Of a stretch of DNA of 33,930 bases, positions 16,027 through 25,040 are shown piece after piece. The translations under genes were made by a program, and so were the position numbers. The stretch is taken from assembly GCA_937132045.1 (NCBI GenBank), contig CAKZNX010000386.1, positions 1 through 33,930 of the forward strand. The letters are read 5' to 3'. Each line of letters starts with the position of its first letter. Within the stretch, counting starts at the first letter, position 1. The notes beneath the pieces are model-generated. The model saw only the letters and a program-made list of their open reading frames with translations. It ran no database searches and was not told where the DNA came from. This DNA is from an uncultured bacterium (GTDB lineage Bacteria; Armatimonadota; HRBIN16).

Positions 16027-17408
16027 TGCGGATCACCTCCCAGCAGCTGCTGCGCCCGTGCGATCTGCGCCTGCACCGCTTCCGGCGCCGTACCTCCGCG
16101 CGTTCGTCGGCTTTGCAGAACGGTTTCCGGCTGAATTGCCACAACCGCCTCTTCGTCGAACAGGTCGCTGAACTGTCGCAGTTCGTCTACCTGCAGGCTT
16201 TCCAGCGTGCGCCCGCTTCGGAGGCAGTACTGAACCACTCGCCCCACCACCTCATGCGCCCGGCGGAAGGGCATCCCTTTGCGCACCAGGAAGTCGGCGA
16301 GGTCGGTAGCGTTCGAGAAGTCGCCCTGAACCGCCTGCCTCAATCGCCCGGTGCGCCATTGTGCCCGGCTGAGCATCAGGTGCATCAGCGCCACGCCATC
16401 GCGTGCGGTGTCCAGCGCGTCGAACAGGAAGCCCTTGTCCTCCTGCAGGTCGCGGTTGTAGGAGAGGGGCAGCGCCTTCAGCATCACCAGCGCCCCCGTC
16501 AGGTCGCCCACCACGCGCCCCACGCGCCCGCGAATCAGCTCGGCGACGTCCGGGTTCTTTTTCTGAGGCATGATACTGCTACCGGTGGTCACGCTGTCGT
16601 CCAGCTCCACAAAGCCGAACTCCGGCGTGCTCCACAGGATCAGCTCTTCGGCAAGGCGCGAGAGGTGTGTCATCAACAGGGCGACGCCGCTGAGAAACTC
16701 CACCACGAAGTCACGGTCGGACACGGCATCCAGGCTGTTCTCGCAAATGCCTTCGAATCCCAGCTCCTGCGCCACCATCTCCCTGTCCAGCGGGAACGAG
16801 GTGCCAGCCAGTGCAGCGGTGCCCAGCGGCATCTGGTTCACTCTCTTCCGGCAGTCGCTCAGCCGTTCCCGGTCGCGCTGAAGCATCCAGAAATATGCCA
16901 TCAGATGGTGGGCGAGGCTCACCGGCTGGGCGTGCTGAAGGTGAGTGAAGCCCGGCAGGATTGTGTGCAGGTGCTGCTGTGCAGAGTGTACCAGCCACTC
17001 CTGCAGGTCGCGGATTGCTGTGCGCAGGACGTCGATGCCTTCCCGAAGGTAGAGGCGCGTATCGGTTGCCACCTGGTCGTTGCGGCTGCGGGCGGTGTGC
17101 AGTTTGCCCGCTACAGCGCCGATACGCTCTGTCAGCAGGCGCTCTATCTCCGAATGGATATCCTCCGCTCTCGGGTTGAAGCTGACTCTGCCTGCCCTGA
17201 TCTCCTCGTGCAACGCCTGCAGTCCCGCGACGATGGTCTGAGACTCTTCCTGAGTCAATACACCCACCTTGCCCAGCATCCGCGCGTGGGCGATACTTCC
17301 GCGGATATCCACCTCCCAGAGACGGGCATCCACACCGATCGAGGCGGTGAAAGCCTCCACCGCCTCGTCAGTTCCCTTCTCGAAACGTCCACCCCACAGT
17401 TTGCTCAT
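16023..17408 (-). CDS. argH: Argininosuccinate lyase
   Basis: KLWGGRFEKGTDEAVEAFTASI, GSSIMPQKKNPDVAELIRGR. Confidence 0.97.
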   Translation of the reverse strand: MSKLWGGRFEKGTDEAVEAFTASIGVDARLWEVDIRGSIAHARMLGKVGVLTQEESQTIVAGLQALHEEIRAGRVSFNPRAEDIHSEIERLLTERIGAVAGKLHTARSRNDQVATDTRLYLREGIDVLRTAIRDLQEWLVHSAQQHLHTILPGFTHLQHAQPVSLAHHLMAYFWMLQRDRERLSDCRKRVNQMPLGTAALAGTSFPLDREMVAQELGFEGICENSLDAVSDRDFVVEFLSGVALLMTHLSRLAEELILWSTPEFGFVELDDSVTTGSSIMPQKKNPDVAELIRGRVGRVVGDLTGALVMLKALPLSYNRDLQEDKGFLFDALDTARDGVALMHLMLSRAQWRTGRLRQAVQGDFSNATDLADFLVRKGMPFRRAHEVVGRVVQYCLRSGRTLESLQVDELRQFSDLFDEEAVVAIQPETVLQSRRTRGGTAPEAVQAQIARAQQLLGGDPH

Positions 17409-18607
17409 CGCTGTGCTTCGTGCTTCTGGCGCAGTGCGTGATACATGCGCGCCTGCAGTCCGAAGATTTTCACCATGCCGGTGCTTTCGCGCTGGTCGAA
17501 GGTGGTGGTATCGAAGGAAGCCAGTTCCTCCGAGTAAAGCGCCCAGGGGCTGCTCCGCCCAATCACCTGCAGGCTACCCTTGTACAGCCGCAACCACACC
17601 GAGCCGGTAACGCGCTTCTGCGTGCTGGCGATGAATGCCTCGAGGTCTTCCTTGAACGGGTCGAACCACAACCCGTAGTATGCCAGCTGAGACCATTCGG
17701 CGTCCACCAGCGCCTTGAACCGCAGCTCCTCGCGTGTCAGCACCAGCGCTTCAAGGGCATGGTGTGCGGCGAGAATGGTAATGGCTGCGGGGCATTCGTA
17801 GTTCTCACGAACCTTCAAACCCAGCATACGGTCTTCCATGATGTCGATGCGTCCCACGCCGTTCTCGCCCGCCACGCGGTTCAGTTTCGCAATCAGTTCG
17901 GCAGGGGAGAGGCGCTCCCCATCGACGGCGACCGGCACACCCTCCTCGAAGTCCAGCTTCAGCTCGCGCGGTGCATCCGGCGCGTCCAGAGGGCTGCGCG
18001 TCCAGCGGAAAATCCCCTCTGGCGGGGCATAGTCCGGCTCTTCCAGCCTGCCTCCCTCGATGGACCGTCCCCACAGGTTTTCGTCGATGCTCCAGATTTT
18101 CTCCAGGCTCTGGGTGATGGGTATTCCGCGCGACTTCGCGTATTCGATCTCCCACGAGCGGGTCATGTTGCGCTCGCGGATGGGCGCGTGGATGGTGGCG
18201 TCGGGCATCAGCGCCCGAATGGTGAACTCGATGCGAAACTGGTCGTTGCCCTTGCCGGTGCAGCCATGCGCGAACGCCGTCGCGCCTGCCGACTTCGCCA
18301 CTTCCACCGCCTTCGCTGCGATGATGGGGCGGGCGATGGAGGTGCTCACCGGATAGCCTTCGTAACTGGCGTTCGCCTTCACCGCGGCGAAGCAGTAGGT
18401 GCGGGCGAACTCCTCTCTGGCGGGCACGGTGTAGTGTTCGGTGCCGAGGGTGCGTGCCTTCTCTGCTGCCTCACGGATGTCCTCTTCCGGTTGTCCTACA
18501 TCCACGGTGACGGTAATCACGTGGTCGTAACCGTATTCTTCACGCATCAGCGGGATGCATACGGAGGTATCCAGCCCGCCGGAATAGACCAGTACCACTT
18601 TCTTCAT
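17405..18607 (-). CDS. argG: Argininosuccinate synthase
   Basis: KVVLVYSGGLDTSVCIPLM, AFAHGCTGKGNDQFRIE, GRIDIMEDRMLGLKVRENYE; ATGA overlap with argH. Confidence 0.97.
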   Translation of the reverse strand: MKKVVLVYSGGLDTSVCIPLMREEYGYDHVITVTVDVGQPEEDIREAAEKARTLGTEHYTVPAREEFARTYCFAAVKANASYEGYPVSTSIARPIIAAKAVEVAKSAGATAFAHGCTGKGNDQFRIEFTIRALMPDATIHAPIRERNMTRSWEIEYAKSRGIPITQSLEKIWSIDENLWGRSIEGGRLEEPDYAPPEGIFRWTRSPLDAPDAPRELKLDFEEGVPVAVDGERLSPAELIAKLNRVAGENGVGRIDIMEDRMLGLKVRENYECPAAITILAAHHALEALVLTREELRFKALVDAEWSQLAYYGLWFDPFKEDLEAFIASTQKRVTGSVWLRLYKGSLQVIGRSSPWALYSEELASFDTTTFDQRESTGMVKIFGLQARMYHALRQKHEAQR

Positions 18608-18638
18608 GATGTTTACTCTCCCGTCGGATAACGCTTAG

Positions 18639-18667
18639 ATTATACGAGAACCCTGAGGAGAGTGCAA
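18639..18667 (-). promoter_or_regulatory. Predicted promoter of argG operon
   Basis: Minus strand TTGCAC-17 nt-TATAAT. Confidence 0.75.
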
Positions 18668-18679
18668 GTTACGTGGCAT

Positions 18680-18708
18680 TTGCACTTTTACCCCTTTCGC
18701 TTTATAAT
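18680..18708 (+). promoter_or_regulatory. Predicted promoter of the GGDEF gene cluster
   Basis: TTGCAC-17 nt-TATAAT. Confidence 0.75.
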
Positions 18709-18741
18709 GTGCTAAAGAGCCTCGAGTGGAGCGGTTGACCC

Positions 18742-20388
18742 GTGCGCAGTCTCCAACGCAAAGGGAGGGTGATATGGGCGCTTGCGCTCGCCGGAATAGT
18801 GGTGTGCTGGTGGCTTCAGCCCCCACCTGCACCTGAGGCTTTCCCACTGCTGGTGCTTCTTCTGCTTGCTGTTCTCACAATGTCCGTACCGGTGGGCCGT
18901 ATGGGACCTCGCGCGGTGCGGTTCGGGGGCTCAGTGGTGTTCTTTGCCACACTGCTGTACGGCGCAGTGGAGGGCGCAGCAGCTGGGTTGCTGGCGGGTT
19001 CTCTGGCGCAGTACCAGCGTCGTGACCGGCGTGAAATCCTGGAATACGCGCCTGCTGTGGCAATCGCTGCACAGTGTAGCGGTTTGCTGTATCACTTTGG
19101 GGCGTTTCCCGTTCCCTCGTATCCGTTGAGCTGGCAGGGCTGGCTAAGGGTACTTGCCGCCGCGCTGACCTTCAGCGTCGTGCGCATCGTGATTCTCTGG
19201 TGGGTGGACGGTAAAAGGCGGACCTACCTGCGCCCAATTCTGCGCGCCGAGGCGATTGTGGATGCCGTCACTCTGCCGGCTATCCTGGCGGCGCTTTCCA
19301 TCTATCGGGAGTGGGGATGGCTGTCGGTACTTCTGCTTTGTGGGCTGGGCGCTGCCGGGCTGTTCTCGGCGCGGGCGTTCATCGAGGCGCATCTGGCGCA
19401 ACGGCAGATACGCGCCCTGCAAACCATGCATCAGCGCCTGATCGCGCACGCGCACCCTGACCGCCTCCTGCAGGAGCTGGGCAACGAGCTGCGACGCCTG
19501 CTACCTTTCGGGCGGCTGAGCCTGTGGAGCTATGCCCGGCAGGAATCGCACCTGCAAATTGTAGGCGCGTACCCACAGGGGGACCGCTCAGAGTTTCCTG
19601 CCTACATGGACGTGGAAGGTGTATTCAGCGCGGCGGTGGATTATGCGAAGCCCATGGTGATTGCAGACGTACTACGACAGCACCACCGCGAACTGGCGAA
19701 CTACTTCTCCGGACACCTGTTCATCATCCCTCTGGCAGTGCACGACTATCGTTGGGGGCTGCTGGTGCTGGAGCGTCCGGCGCATCAGGAGCCTTTCGTC
19801 CGAGCGGACTACGAGGTGGTGCGTGTGCTGGTGGAACACCTTGCTATCCTGCTGGAAAACATCCGCCTCTATCGGCAGACGATGGACCTGGCGGTTCGCG
19901 ACGGGCTGACCGGATTGCTGAATCACCGGCGACTGCACGAGCGACTGAAAGAGGAGGTCTCCCGCTGCCTGCGTTACCACCACTCGATGTCTCTGCTGAT
20001 GATCGACGTGGACTACTTCAAACGGTACAACGACACCTACGGTCACCAGCAGGGCGATGAGCTGTTGCGCATTCTCGCCGAGACGCTCGAGCGTAACGTG
20101 CGCCAGACCGACATCGTGGGCAGGTACGGAGGCGAAGAGTTCGCTATCATTCTGCCGGAGACGGACAAGCAATCCGCGGTGGTGCTGGCTCAGCGCCTGT
20201 GCGATACGGTGGCGCGTACGCCGTTCCCGGGGGTGCCAGGCGGTCCTGCCACTCGATGCACTATCAGCGTGGGCGTGGCGAGCTTCCCTGATGATGGTCT
20301 GACCATATCCGACCTGGTGGCTGCGGCGGACACCGCCCTGTATCGGGCAAAGCGGTACGGCAAGAACCGTGTGGTGGTGGCGCCGTGA
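18742..20388 (+). CDS. Membrane diguanylate cyclase: N-terminal multi-TM region, GAF-like domain, GGDEF
   Basis: GRYGGEEFAIILPETD with upstream I-site RQTD; RDGLTGLLNHRRLHERL; hydrophobic N-terminal half. Confidence 0.93.
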   Translation: MRSLQRKGRVIWALALAGIVVCWWLQPPPAPEAFPLLVLLLLAVLTMSVPVGRMGPRAVRFGGSVVFFATLLYGAVEGAAAGLLAGSLAQYQRRDRREILEYAPAVAIAAQCSGLLYHFGAFPVPSYPLSWQGWLRVLAAALTFSVVRIVILWWVDGKRRTYLRPILRAEAIVDAVTLPAILAALSIYREWGWLSVLLLCGLGAAGLFSARAFIEAHLAQRQIRALQTMHQRLIAHAHPDRLLQELGNELRRLLPFGRLSLWSYARQESHLQIVGAYPQGDRSEFPAYMDVEGVFSAAVDYAKPMVIADVLRQHHRELANYFSGHLFIIPLAVHDYRWGLLVLERPAHQEPFVRADYEVVRVLVEHLAILLENIRLYRQTMDLAVRDGLTGLLNHRRLHERLKEEVSRCLRYHHSMSLLMIDVDYFKRYNDTYGHQQGDELLRILAETLERNVRQTDIVGRYGGEEFAIILPETDKQSAVVLAQRLCDTVARTPFPGVPGGPATRCTISVGVASFPDDGLTISDLVAAADTALYRAKRYGKNRVVVAP

Positions 20389-21191
20389 ACGCAGAGCTGG
20401 CGGTGGTATTGACGGCGGGCGGACGAGTTCCCAGGGCGCAGTTTGCCCACGCCGCATCGCTGGACGATGGTTCGGATTCGTACGACGGAGACGAGAGCGG
20501 AATGATCAAGGCACTGCTGAGGGTGGGTGGGCGGAGCCTTCTGGAGATTGCCCTGAGCGCGGTGCTTCCTGTTGCTCGTGGTGGTACGGTGGTGGTTGTG
20601 GGACATTCCGTGCTGAAAGAGCGGCTCAGCAAGTGGGCAGTGCAGCTGGTCCCCGAGCATCGGGAGGCGCACGAGAACCTCATTGCCGGGCTACAGGCTG
20701 TGGTAGACCACCCGCGTGCCCTTTACCTGACGACCGACCTGCCGTTCGTTACTGCCGAGGCAGTGCGTCAGTTCGTGGACGCCTGCCCTGTTGACAAAGG
20801 ACTATGTTATGCCATAGTGCGGCGCGACGTATTTGACCGACGGTTTCCCAATTCGCCAAGCACCTATGCCCGACTGCGCGATGGCGAGTTCGTGGCGGGA
20901 TGCGCGGCAGTGGTAAGCCCTGCACGATTGCTTCAGCGTGCGCAGTGGATCCGCCGGGTGGCGCAGCGGCGCAAGAGCCTGTGGAAGCTTGCCCTGCTGG
21001 CAGGGGGCAGAGTGCTGTGGAGATACGCCATCAGGCAGTTGACGGTGGCTGATGTCGAGCTCCGCGCCGAGCAGCTGCTGGGAATACGTTGCGGTGCTGT
21101 GGAAAGCCCCCCTGAGCTGGGTTACGATATCGATACCCCGCAAGAGTACCTTTATGCGTTGAGGGCGGTCGCTGATGTCGGACCTGCATAA
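20385..21191 (+). CDS. MobA-like NTP transferase, paralog of the gene at 403-1179
   Basis: LTAGGR...KALLRVGGRSLLE, LTTDLPFVT, C-terminal YDIDTPQEYLYALRA; GTGA overlap with the GGDEF gene. Confidence 0.78.
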   Translation: MNAELAVVLTAGGRVPRAQFAHAASLDDGSDSYDGDESGMIKALLRVGGRSLLEIALSAVLPVARGGTVVVVGHSVLKERLSKWAVQLVPEHREAHENLIAGLQAVVDHPRALYLTTDLPFVTAEAVRQFVDACPVDKGLCYAIVRRDVFDRRFPNSPSTYARLRDGEFVAGCAAVVSPARLLQRAQWIRRVAQRRKSLWKLALLAGGRVLWRYAIRQLTVADVELRAEQLLGIRCGAVESPPELGYDIDTPQEYLYALRAVADVGPA

Positions 21192-22059
21192 GCGTGTGCT
21201 GACTGCCCTCATCGGGATTCCGGTGTTCCTGCTCGCACTGGTGGGACCTCCTCACGCCGTCCTGCCTGAAGGAAGCACCTGGACGGCGCTGGTCATGTTG
21301 CTCTCTCTGCTGGGCGCGGTGGAGATGCTCTCGGCGGTGGAGCGGCAGCAGCCGGAGGTGCGCGTGAATCGGCTTCTGGCAATGCTGGCGGTGTACCTGC
21401 CGTTCGACGCATGGCTGAGTGTTCACGAGCAGGCAGTGTTTTTGATGACCGCTCGCTCCACGGTCGTCGTCGCGCTGCTGATGGCGTTTGGGTGGGAGGT
21501 GTGGCAGGCAGAGCGACGGGGCAGGCTGGCGGTGTGGCAGAATGTGGGCTATGGTGCGCTGATTGCGCTGTACCTGGGAATGCTGTTCAGCGCGTGGGTG
21601 CGCCTGCGCGTGGTGGATACCGGGTGTGCCCGCAGTGCACTGGGGCAGTCGGATGGTCTGAGTCTGGTACTGATGACCTGTGCTGCGGTGTGGGCGTGCG
21701 ATACGGCGGCATACTTTGTGGGCAGGCGGTATGGGCGGCGACCGATGTCTCGTCTGCTCAGCCCGCACAAGAGCTGGGAGGGTGGCGTTGCCGGAGTGCT
21801 TTTGGGAACAGGCGCGGCGTTGCTGGTGTCTGTGCCGTTGAGCCTGTCACCGCTGTCGGCGCTGGTGTTTGGCATCGCTGCGACCGCCGCCGGACAAGCA
21901 GGAGACCTGTTCGAGAGCGCCCTGAAGCGCGAGTTGCAGGTGAAAGACTTCGGCGGGCTGCTTCCGGGGCATGGTGGGGTAATGGACAGGTTCGACAGTC
22001 TGCTGTTCGCTTTACCGGTTGTTTACCTTCTGAGCCACTTTCTGCCGATTTGCCCGTAG
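21175..22059 (+). CDS. cdsA: Phosphatidate cytidylyltransferase
   Basis: SPHKSWEGGVAGVLLG, GDLFESALKRELQVKDFGGLLPGHGGVMDRFDSLLFALP. Confidence 0.95.
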   Translation: MSDLHKRVLTALIGIPVFLLALVGPPHAVLPEGSTWTALVMLLSLLGAVEMLSAVERQQPEVRVNRLLAMLAVYLPFDAWLSVHEQAVFLMTARSTVVVALLMAFGWEVWQAERRGRLAVWQNVGYGALIALYLGMLFSAWVRLRVVDTGCARSALGQSDGLSLVLMTCAAVWACDTAAYFVGRRYGRRPMSRLLSPHKSWEGGVAGVLLGTGAALLVSVPLSLSPLSALVFGIAATAAGQAGDLFESALKRELQVKDFGGLLPGHGGVMDRFDSLLFALPVVYLLSHFLPICP

Positions 22060-22130
22060 CTCTAACAGAACGCGCTTCCCTCCTGTTGTGGAACGAACCC
22101 GTCGGACTCTTTTTGAGGAGAGGATTGCGC

Positions 22131-23039
22131 ATGTTTGTTGTACTGGCGGAGAGTATGATTGTCTACCAGCCTCCGGCATGGTGGCAGCGTGCGCTCGTAG
22201 CAGATGGACAATCGTGGGTGTGGATTGGCACGCTCGTCATCAGTCTTACCCTGATCGCCGTTCTTGCCCTGCGATATCTCTACTCCCAGTGGTGGCTGCA
22301 TCGCATTCGCCTGCTTCGCAGTCAGGGGCTTATCTCCTCTTCGGAACTGCACGTGGGGCAGTGTGCCCATCTGCAGTTGCTGGAAGGCAGTGAAGAGGAG
22401 CGGCTTCGCCAGTGGCGCACGATGGTACGGCGGGTGGAACCCAACGCAGTGCACGTCGACCTGCCTGTATCGCCGGATGGCAGATGTCGCTTCACCCGCG
22501 GCGTGAGGGTGGCACTGGCGGTGAACGCCATCGATTCGCTGTATGTCATGGACACGGAAGTAATGGATGCCGACAACAGTGGTTCCGGTATCCTGCGGTT
22601 GCGCCGGCAGCCCCTCCTGCATCGCCTGCAGCGACGTCAATTCGCGCGGGTGGAACTCTTCACTCCAGCCACGGTGGAGGTGGTGGGTGGAAAGGGTATC
22701 GGCAGATATGCGGGGATGGTTCTGGATATCGGCGGGGGCGGGATGTGCCTGCTGGCGCCGGTAGCTGTCGATCCGGGCAGCGTCGTTCGCGTCGATGCTC
22801 CCGAACTGTCGGATGTCCTGTGTGACCAGGTGCGACTAACGGTGGTTGGGGTGTCCGAGGCGGTAGCGGATGGGCGTCTGGAGTACCGCCTGCATTGCGC
22901 CTTCGCCGATCTGAACACGGAGCAGATGGAGCGCATCGCGCGCTTCGTGCACCACAAACAGCGCGCAGTGGCCGCAGGGCGAAGATGGCGCGTGCCGCAG
23001 GAGGGCGCACTCTCGGACCTGAGCTCTTCTGCCTCGTAA
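22131..23039 (+). CDS. PilZ-domain protein (YcgR-like) with N-terminal TM
   Basis: HRLQRRQFARVELFTPATVEV and LDIGGGGMCLLAP; RBS GAGGAGAGG before ATG 22131. Confidence 0.8.
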   Translation: MFVVLAESMIVYQPPAWWQRALVADGQSWVWIGTLVISLTLIAVLALRYLYSQWWLHRIRLLRSQGLISSSELHVGQCAHLQLLEGSEEERLRQWRTMVRRVEPNAVHVDLPVSPDGRCRFTRGVRVALAVNAIDSLYVMDTEVMDADNSGSGILRLRRQPLLHRLQRRQFARVELFTPATVEVVGGKGIGRYAGMVLDIGGGGMCLLAPVAVDPGSVVRVDAPELSDVLCDQVRLTVVGVSEAVADGRLEYRLHCAFADLNTEQMERIARFVHHKQRAVAAGRRWRVPQEGALSDLSSSAS

Positions 23040-23084
23040 GCCGATAATGCTTTCGACAGCATTGCAGGCGGTGGAGAGATATCC

Positions 23085-23714
23085 GTGTTTCATGCTGGCG
23101 ACCCTGTACAAATCCAATTCAAGCTGGGCAACAGCGCCGTCGCATTGCGCGGGAAGCTGGCGCAGGCTGTGCGCTCGCTGATCGAGGTGCATCTGACGGA
23201 CGAGCCGGTGCATGACGGTTCGCTGAAGCCGGGTTCAGGCGTGGTGGTTGTTATCAGCAGCAGCACGGGTATCTACACCTCGGAGGCGACGGTTCAGCGC
23301 TACTATCCGCCGACAGGACAGCTCGTGGTCACCGTCAACGGATGTTTCCGTCATCAGCAGAGGCGCCAGCACGAGCGCTACCGTTGCGAGATGCAGGTAC
23401 ATCTGCGAGCCGCGGGAGAAACGGACTGGATAGCCGGTATCTGCCGCGACATCTCGGCGGGGGGAGCACGCATCTACGTGCCACAGGAACTTGTGCTGAA
23501 GTCCACCTCGCTGGAGGTCGTCTTCATCTCTCCCTCCAACCAGCAGGCTGTGCGCGCGATGGCAGAGGTGGTGCGCACCAGCAAACTGCTCGACGATGTC
23601 GGGTGGGAGCTGGGAGTGCGCTTCACCGAGATGAATCGCATGGAGAAGATCCATTTCGCCCGCCTGCTCCAGCACTGGGCATCTGTGGGCGAACGCGAGC
23701 CGATCCAGCCCTGA
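23085..23714 (+). CDS. PilZ-domain protein (YcgR-like)
   Basis: RRQHERYRCEMQVHLRA and CRDISAGGARIYVP. Confidence 0.88.
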   Translation: MFHAGDPVQIQFKLGNSAVALRGKLAQAVRSLIEVHLTDEPVHDGSLKPGSGVVVVISSSTGIYTSEATVQRYYPPTGQLVVTVNGCFRHQQRRQHERYRCEMQVHLRAAGETDWIAGICRDISAGGARIYVPQELVLKSTSLEVVFISPSNQQAVRAMAEVVRTSKLLDDVGWELGVRFTEMNRMEKIHFARLLQHWASVGEREPIQP

Positions 23715-24479
23715 TCAGCCCGCCATCAGCTCTGCCAGCCTGTCTACCAGTATCGTCCCTTCGAACAGCAGAACCCCGTCCCCAATAGCCACACGATCCA
23801 CTCGAATGGGCGCTTTCACCTCCGAGAGATCGATGAGGGGACGGTTCAGGAAGAGTTCCGATAGCAGGTCGCGCACCCTTTCGGGCACGGAAAGCCCCAC
23901 GACCCGCACTTCGGAGGCTTCGAACCACACTTTGGTGCTCTCTCTAAGCCGAATCTGCCCCATGAGCTCTCCGGACAGTTTCAGCCCCAGCCGGGTGTGC
24001 ACGTCGATGGACAGTTTCACCTCGCCCGCGCGGCTGCGTACCTGCAGGTTGGAGAGATGCGAGACCACCAGATTCCACGGCGAGCGGATGGGGGGCAGTA
24101 AGCCTGTCAGGTACGATCGTAACGCCGTGTCGTCCAGCGTCGCATGAAACGAGCCCGCCTTCGCCCGCAACGGTTCGTTCTGGCGATATTCTATCTCCTG
24201 CAGTTCCACCACCAGCTCACGCAGGACAAAGCCGGGCTGTATCTCCACCCCTTCGCCCACAATACGGGCAGACTGAACCTTTCCCTGAAACATTCTTTCA
24301 TGCCTCCCATAAAGGTAAGCGCGATAGCGTTTTGCCGGACCAATGAGTTGAGGCAGGCGCGACTCCACGCGCTTCTCAGCAATGCGACGGGGACTTACCC
24401 CACATCCGGCAAGTGTTGCTGCTACCGCCAGGCACAGTGCGCACAGCCTGAATATGCTCGGATTCACAGGGCATCTCAT
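23715..24479 (-). CDS. DUF2993 (LmeA-like) lipoprotein
   Basis: Lipobox LAGC after a hydrophobic signal; RRIAEKRVESRLPQLIG...VEIQPGFVLRELVVELQEI. Confidence 0.72.
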   Translation of the reverse strand: MRCPVNPSIFRLCALCLAVAATLAGCGVSPRRIAEKRVESRLPQLIGPAKRYRAYLYGRHERMFQGKVQSARIVGEGVEIQPGFVLRELVVELQEIEYRQNEPLRAKAGSFHATLDDTALRSYLTGLLPPIRSPWNLVVSHLSNLQVRSRAGEVKLSIDVHTRLGLKLSGELMGQIRLRESTKVWFEASEVRVVGLSVPERVRDLLSELFLNRPLIDLSEVKAPIRVDRVAIGDGVLLFEGTILVDRLAELMAG

Positions 24480-24583
24480 GCATGTAAGTATACCCTGTGT
24501 ATTCGTTATACCCTGCGCAGGCGCACTTCCTGCGAGAGTCTGCGGATTGTTCGGAAAATTCTTCAAATTTTCACGATGATGTA

Positions 24584-24612
24584 TTGATTTTTTGAAAGTC
24601 AGCGTGTATAAT
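24584..24612 (+). promoter_or_regulatory. Predicted sigma70-type promoter
   Basis: TTGATT-17 nt-TATAAT upstream of the DUF2089 gene. Confidence 0.78.
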
Positions 24613-24635
24613 TTGAAGCAGTGGAGGTGATGAAC

Positions 24636-25028
24636 ATGTACTCCGTTCCTGCAAGGTGCCCGGTATGCGGTGGTAGTCTGCGGATCCGCGAAGTGGTCTG
24701 CGAGAGCTGCCATACGCAGATGCGCGGTGAGTTCTCGGCATCCACCTGCCGCTATTGCGGACTGGATGCAGAGCAGAGGCAGTTTCTGGAGGTGTTTCTG
24801 CGCTGTCGGGGAGTGTACAACTGTGTGGAACGCGAGCTGAACATCTCATATCCGACCGTGAAGGCGCGTCTGGAGGCTTTGTTGCAGGCGCTGGGATTGG
24901 CGACTGTCGGCGAAGAGAAAGCCGAAGAGATGGACGTGCTGAACCGCCGCCAGGAGATACTGGATGCTCTGGAGCGCGGCGAGATCACCGCAGAAGAGGC
25001 AGCAGACGAGCTGCGCCGATTGCGGTAG
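24636..25028 (+). CDS. DUF2089-family zinc-ribbon/HTH protein
   Basis: CPVCGG...CESCHT...CRYCGL cysteines; QRQFLEVFLRCRGVYNCVERELNISYPTVKARLEALLQALG; C-terminal ILDALERGEITAEEAADELRRL. Start could be 24621, 24630 or 24636. Confidence 0.82.
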   Translation: MYSVPARCPVCGGSLRIREVVCESCHTQMRGEFSASTCRYCGLDAEQRQFLEVFLRCRGVYNCVERELNISYPTVKARLEALLQALGLATVGEEKAEEMDVLNRRQEILDALERGEITAEEAADELRRLR

Positions 25029-25040
25029 GAGGTGTTTGCG

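Noticed and set aside
16011-18631. 476-aa and 403-aa plus-strand ORFs antisense to argH and argG
   Set aside because: argH/argG are unambiguous on the minus strand; the plus-strand ORFs lack motifs.
23045-23062. Hairpin AATGCT-ttcgac-AGCATT between the two PilZ genes
   Set aside because: Short 6-bp stem without a T-tract; could be chance, insufficient for a terminator call.
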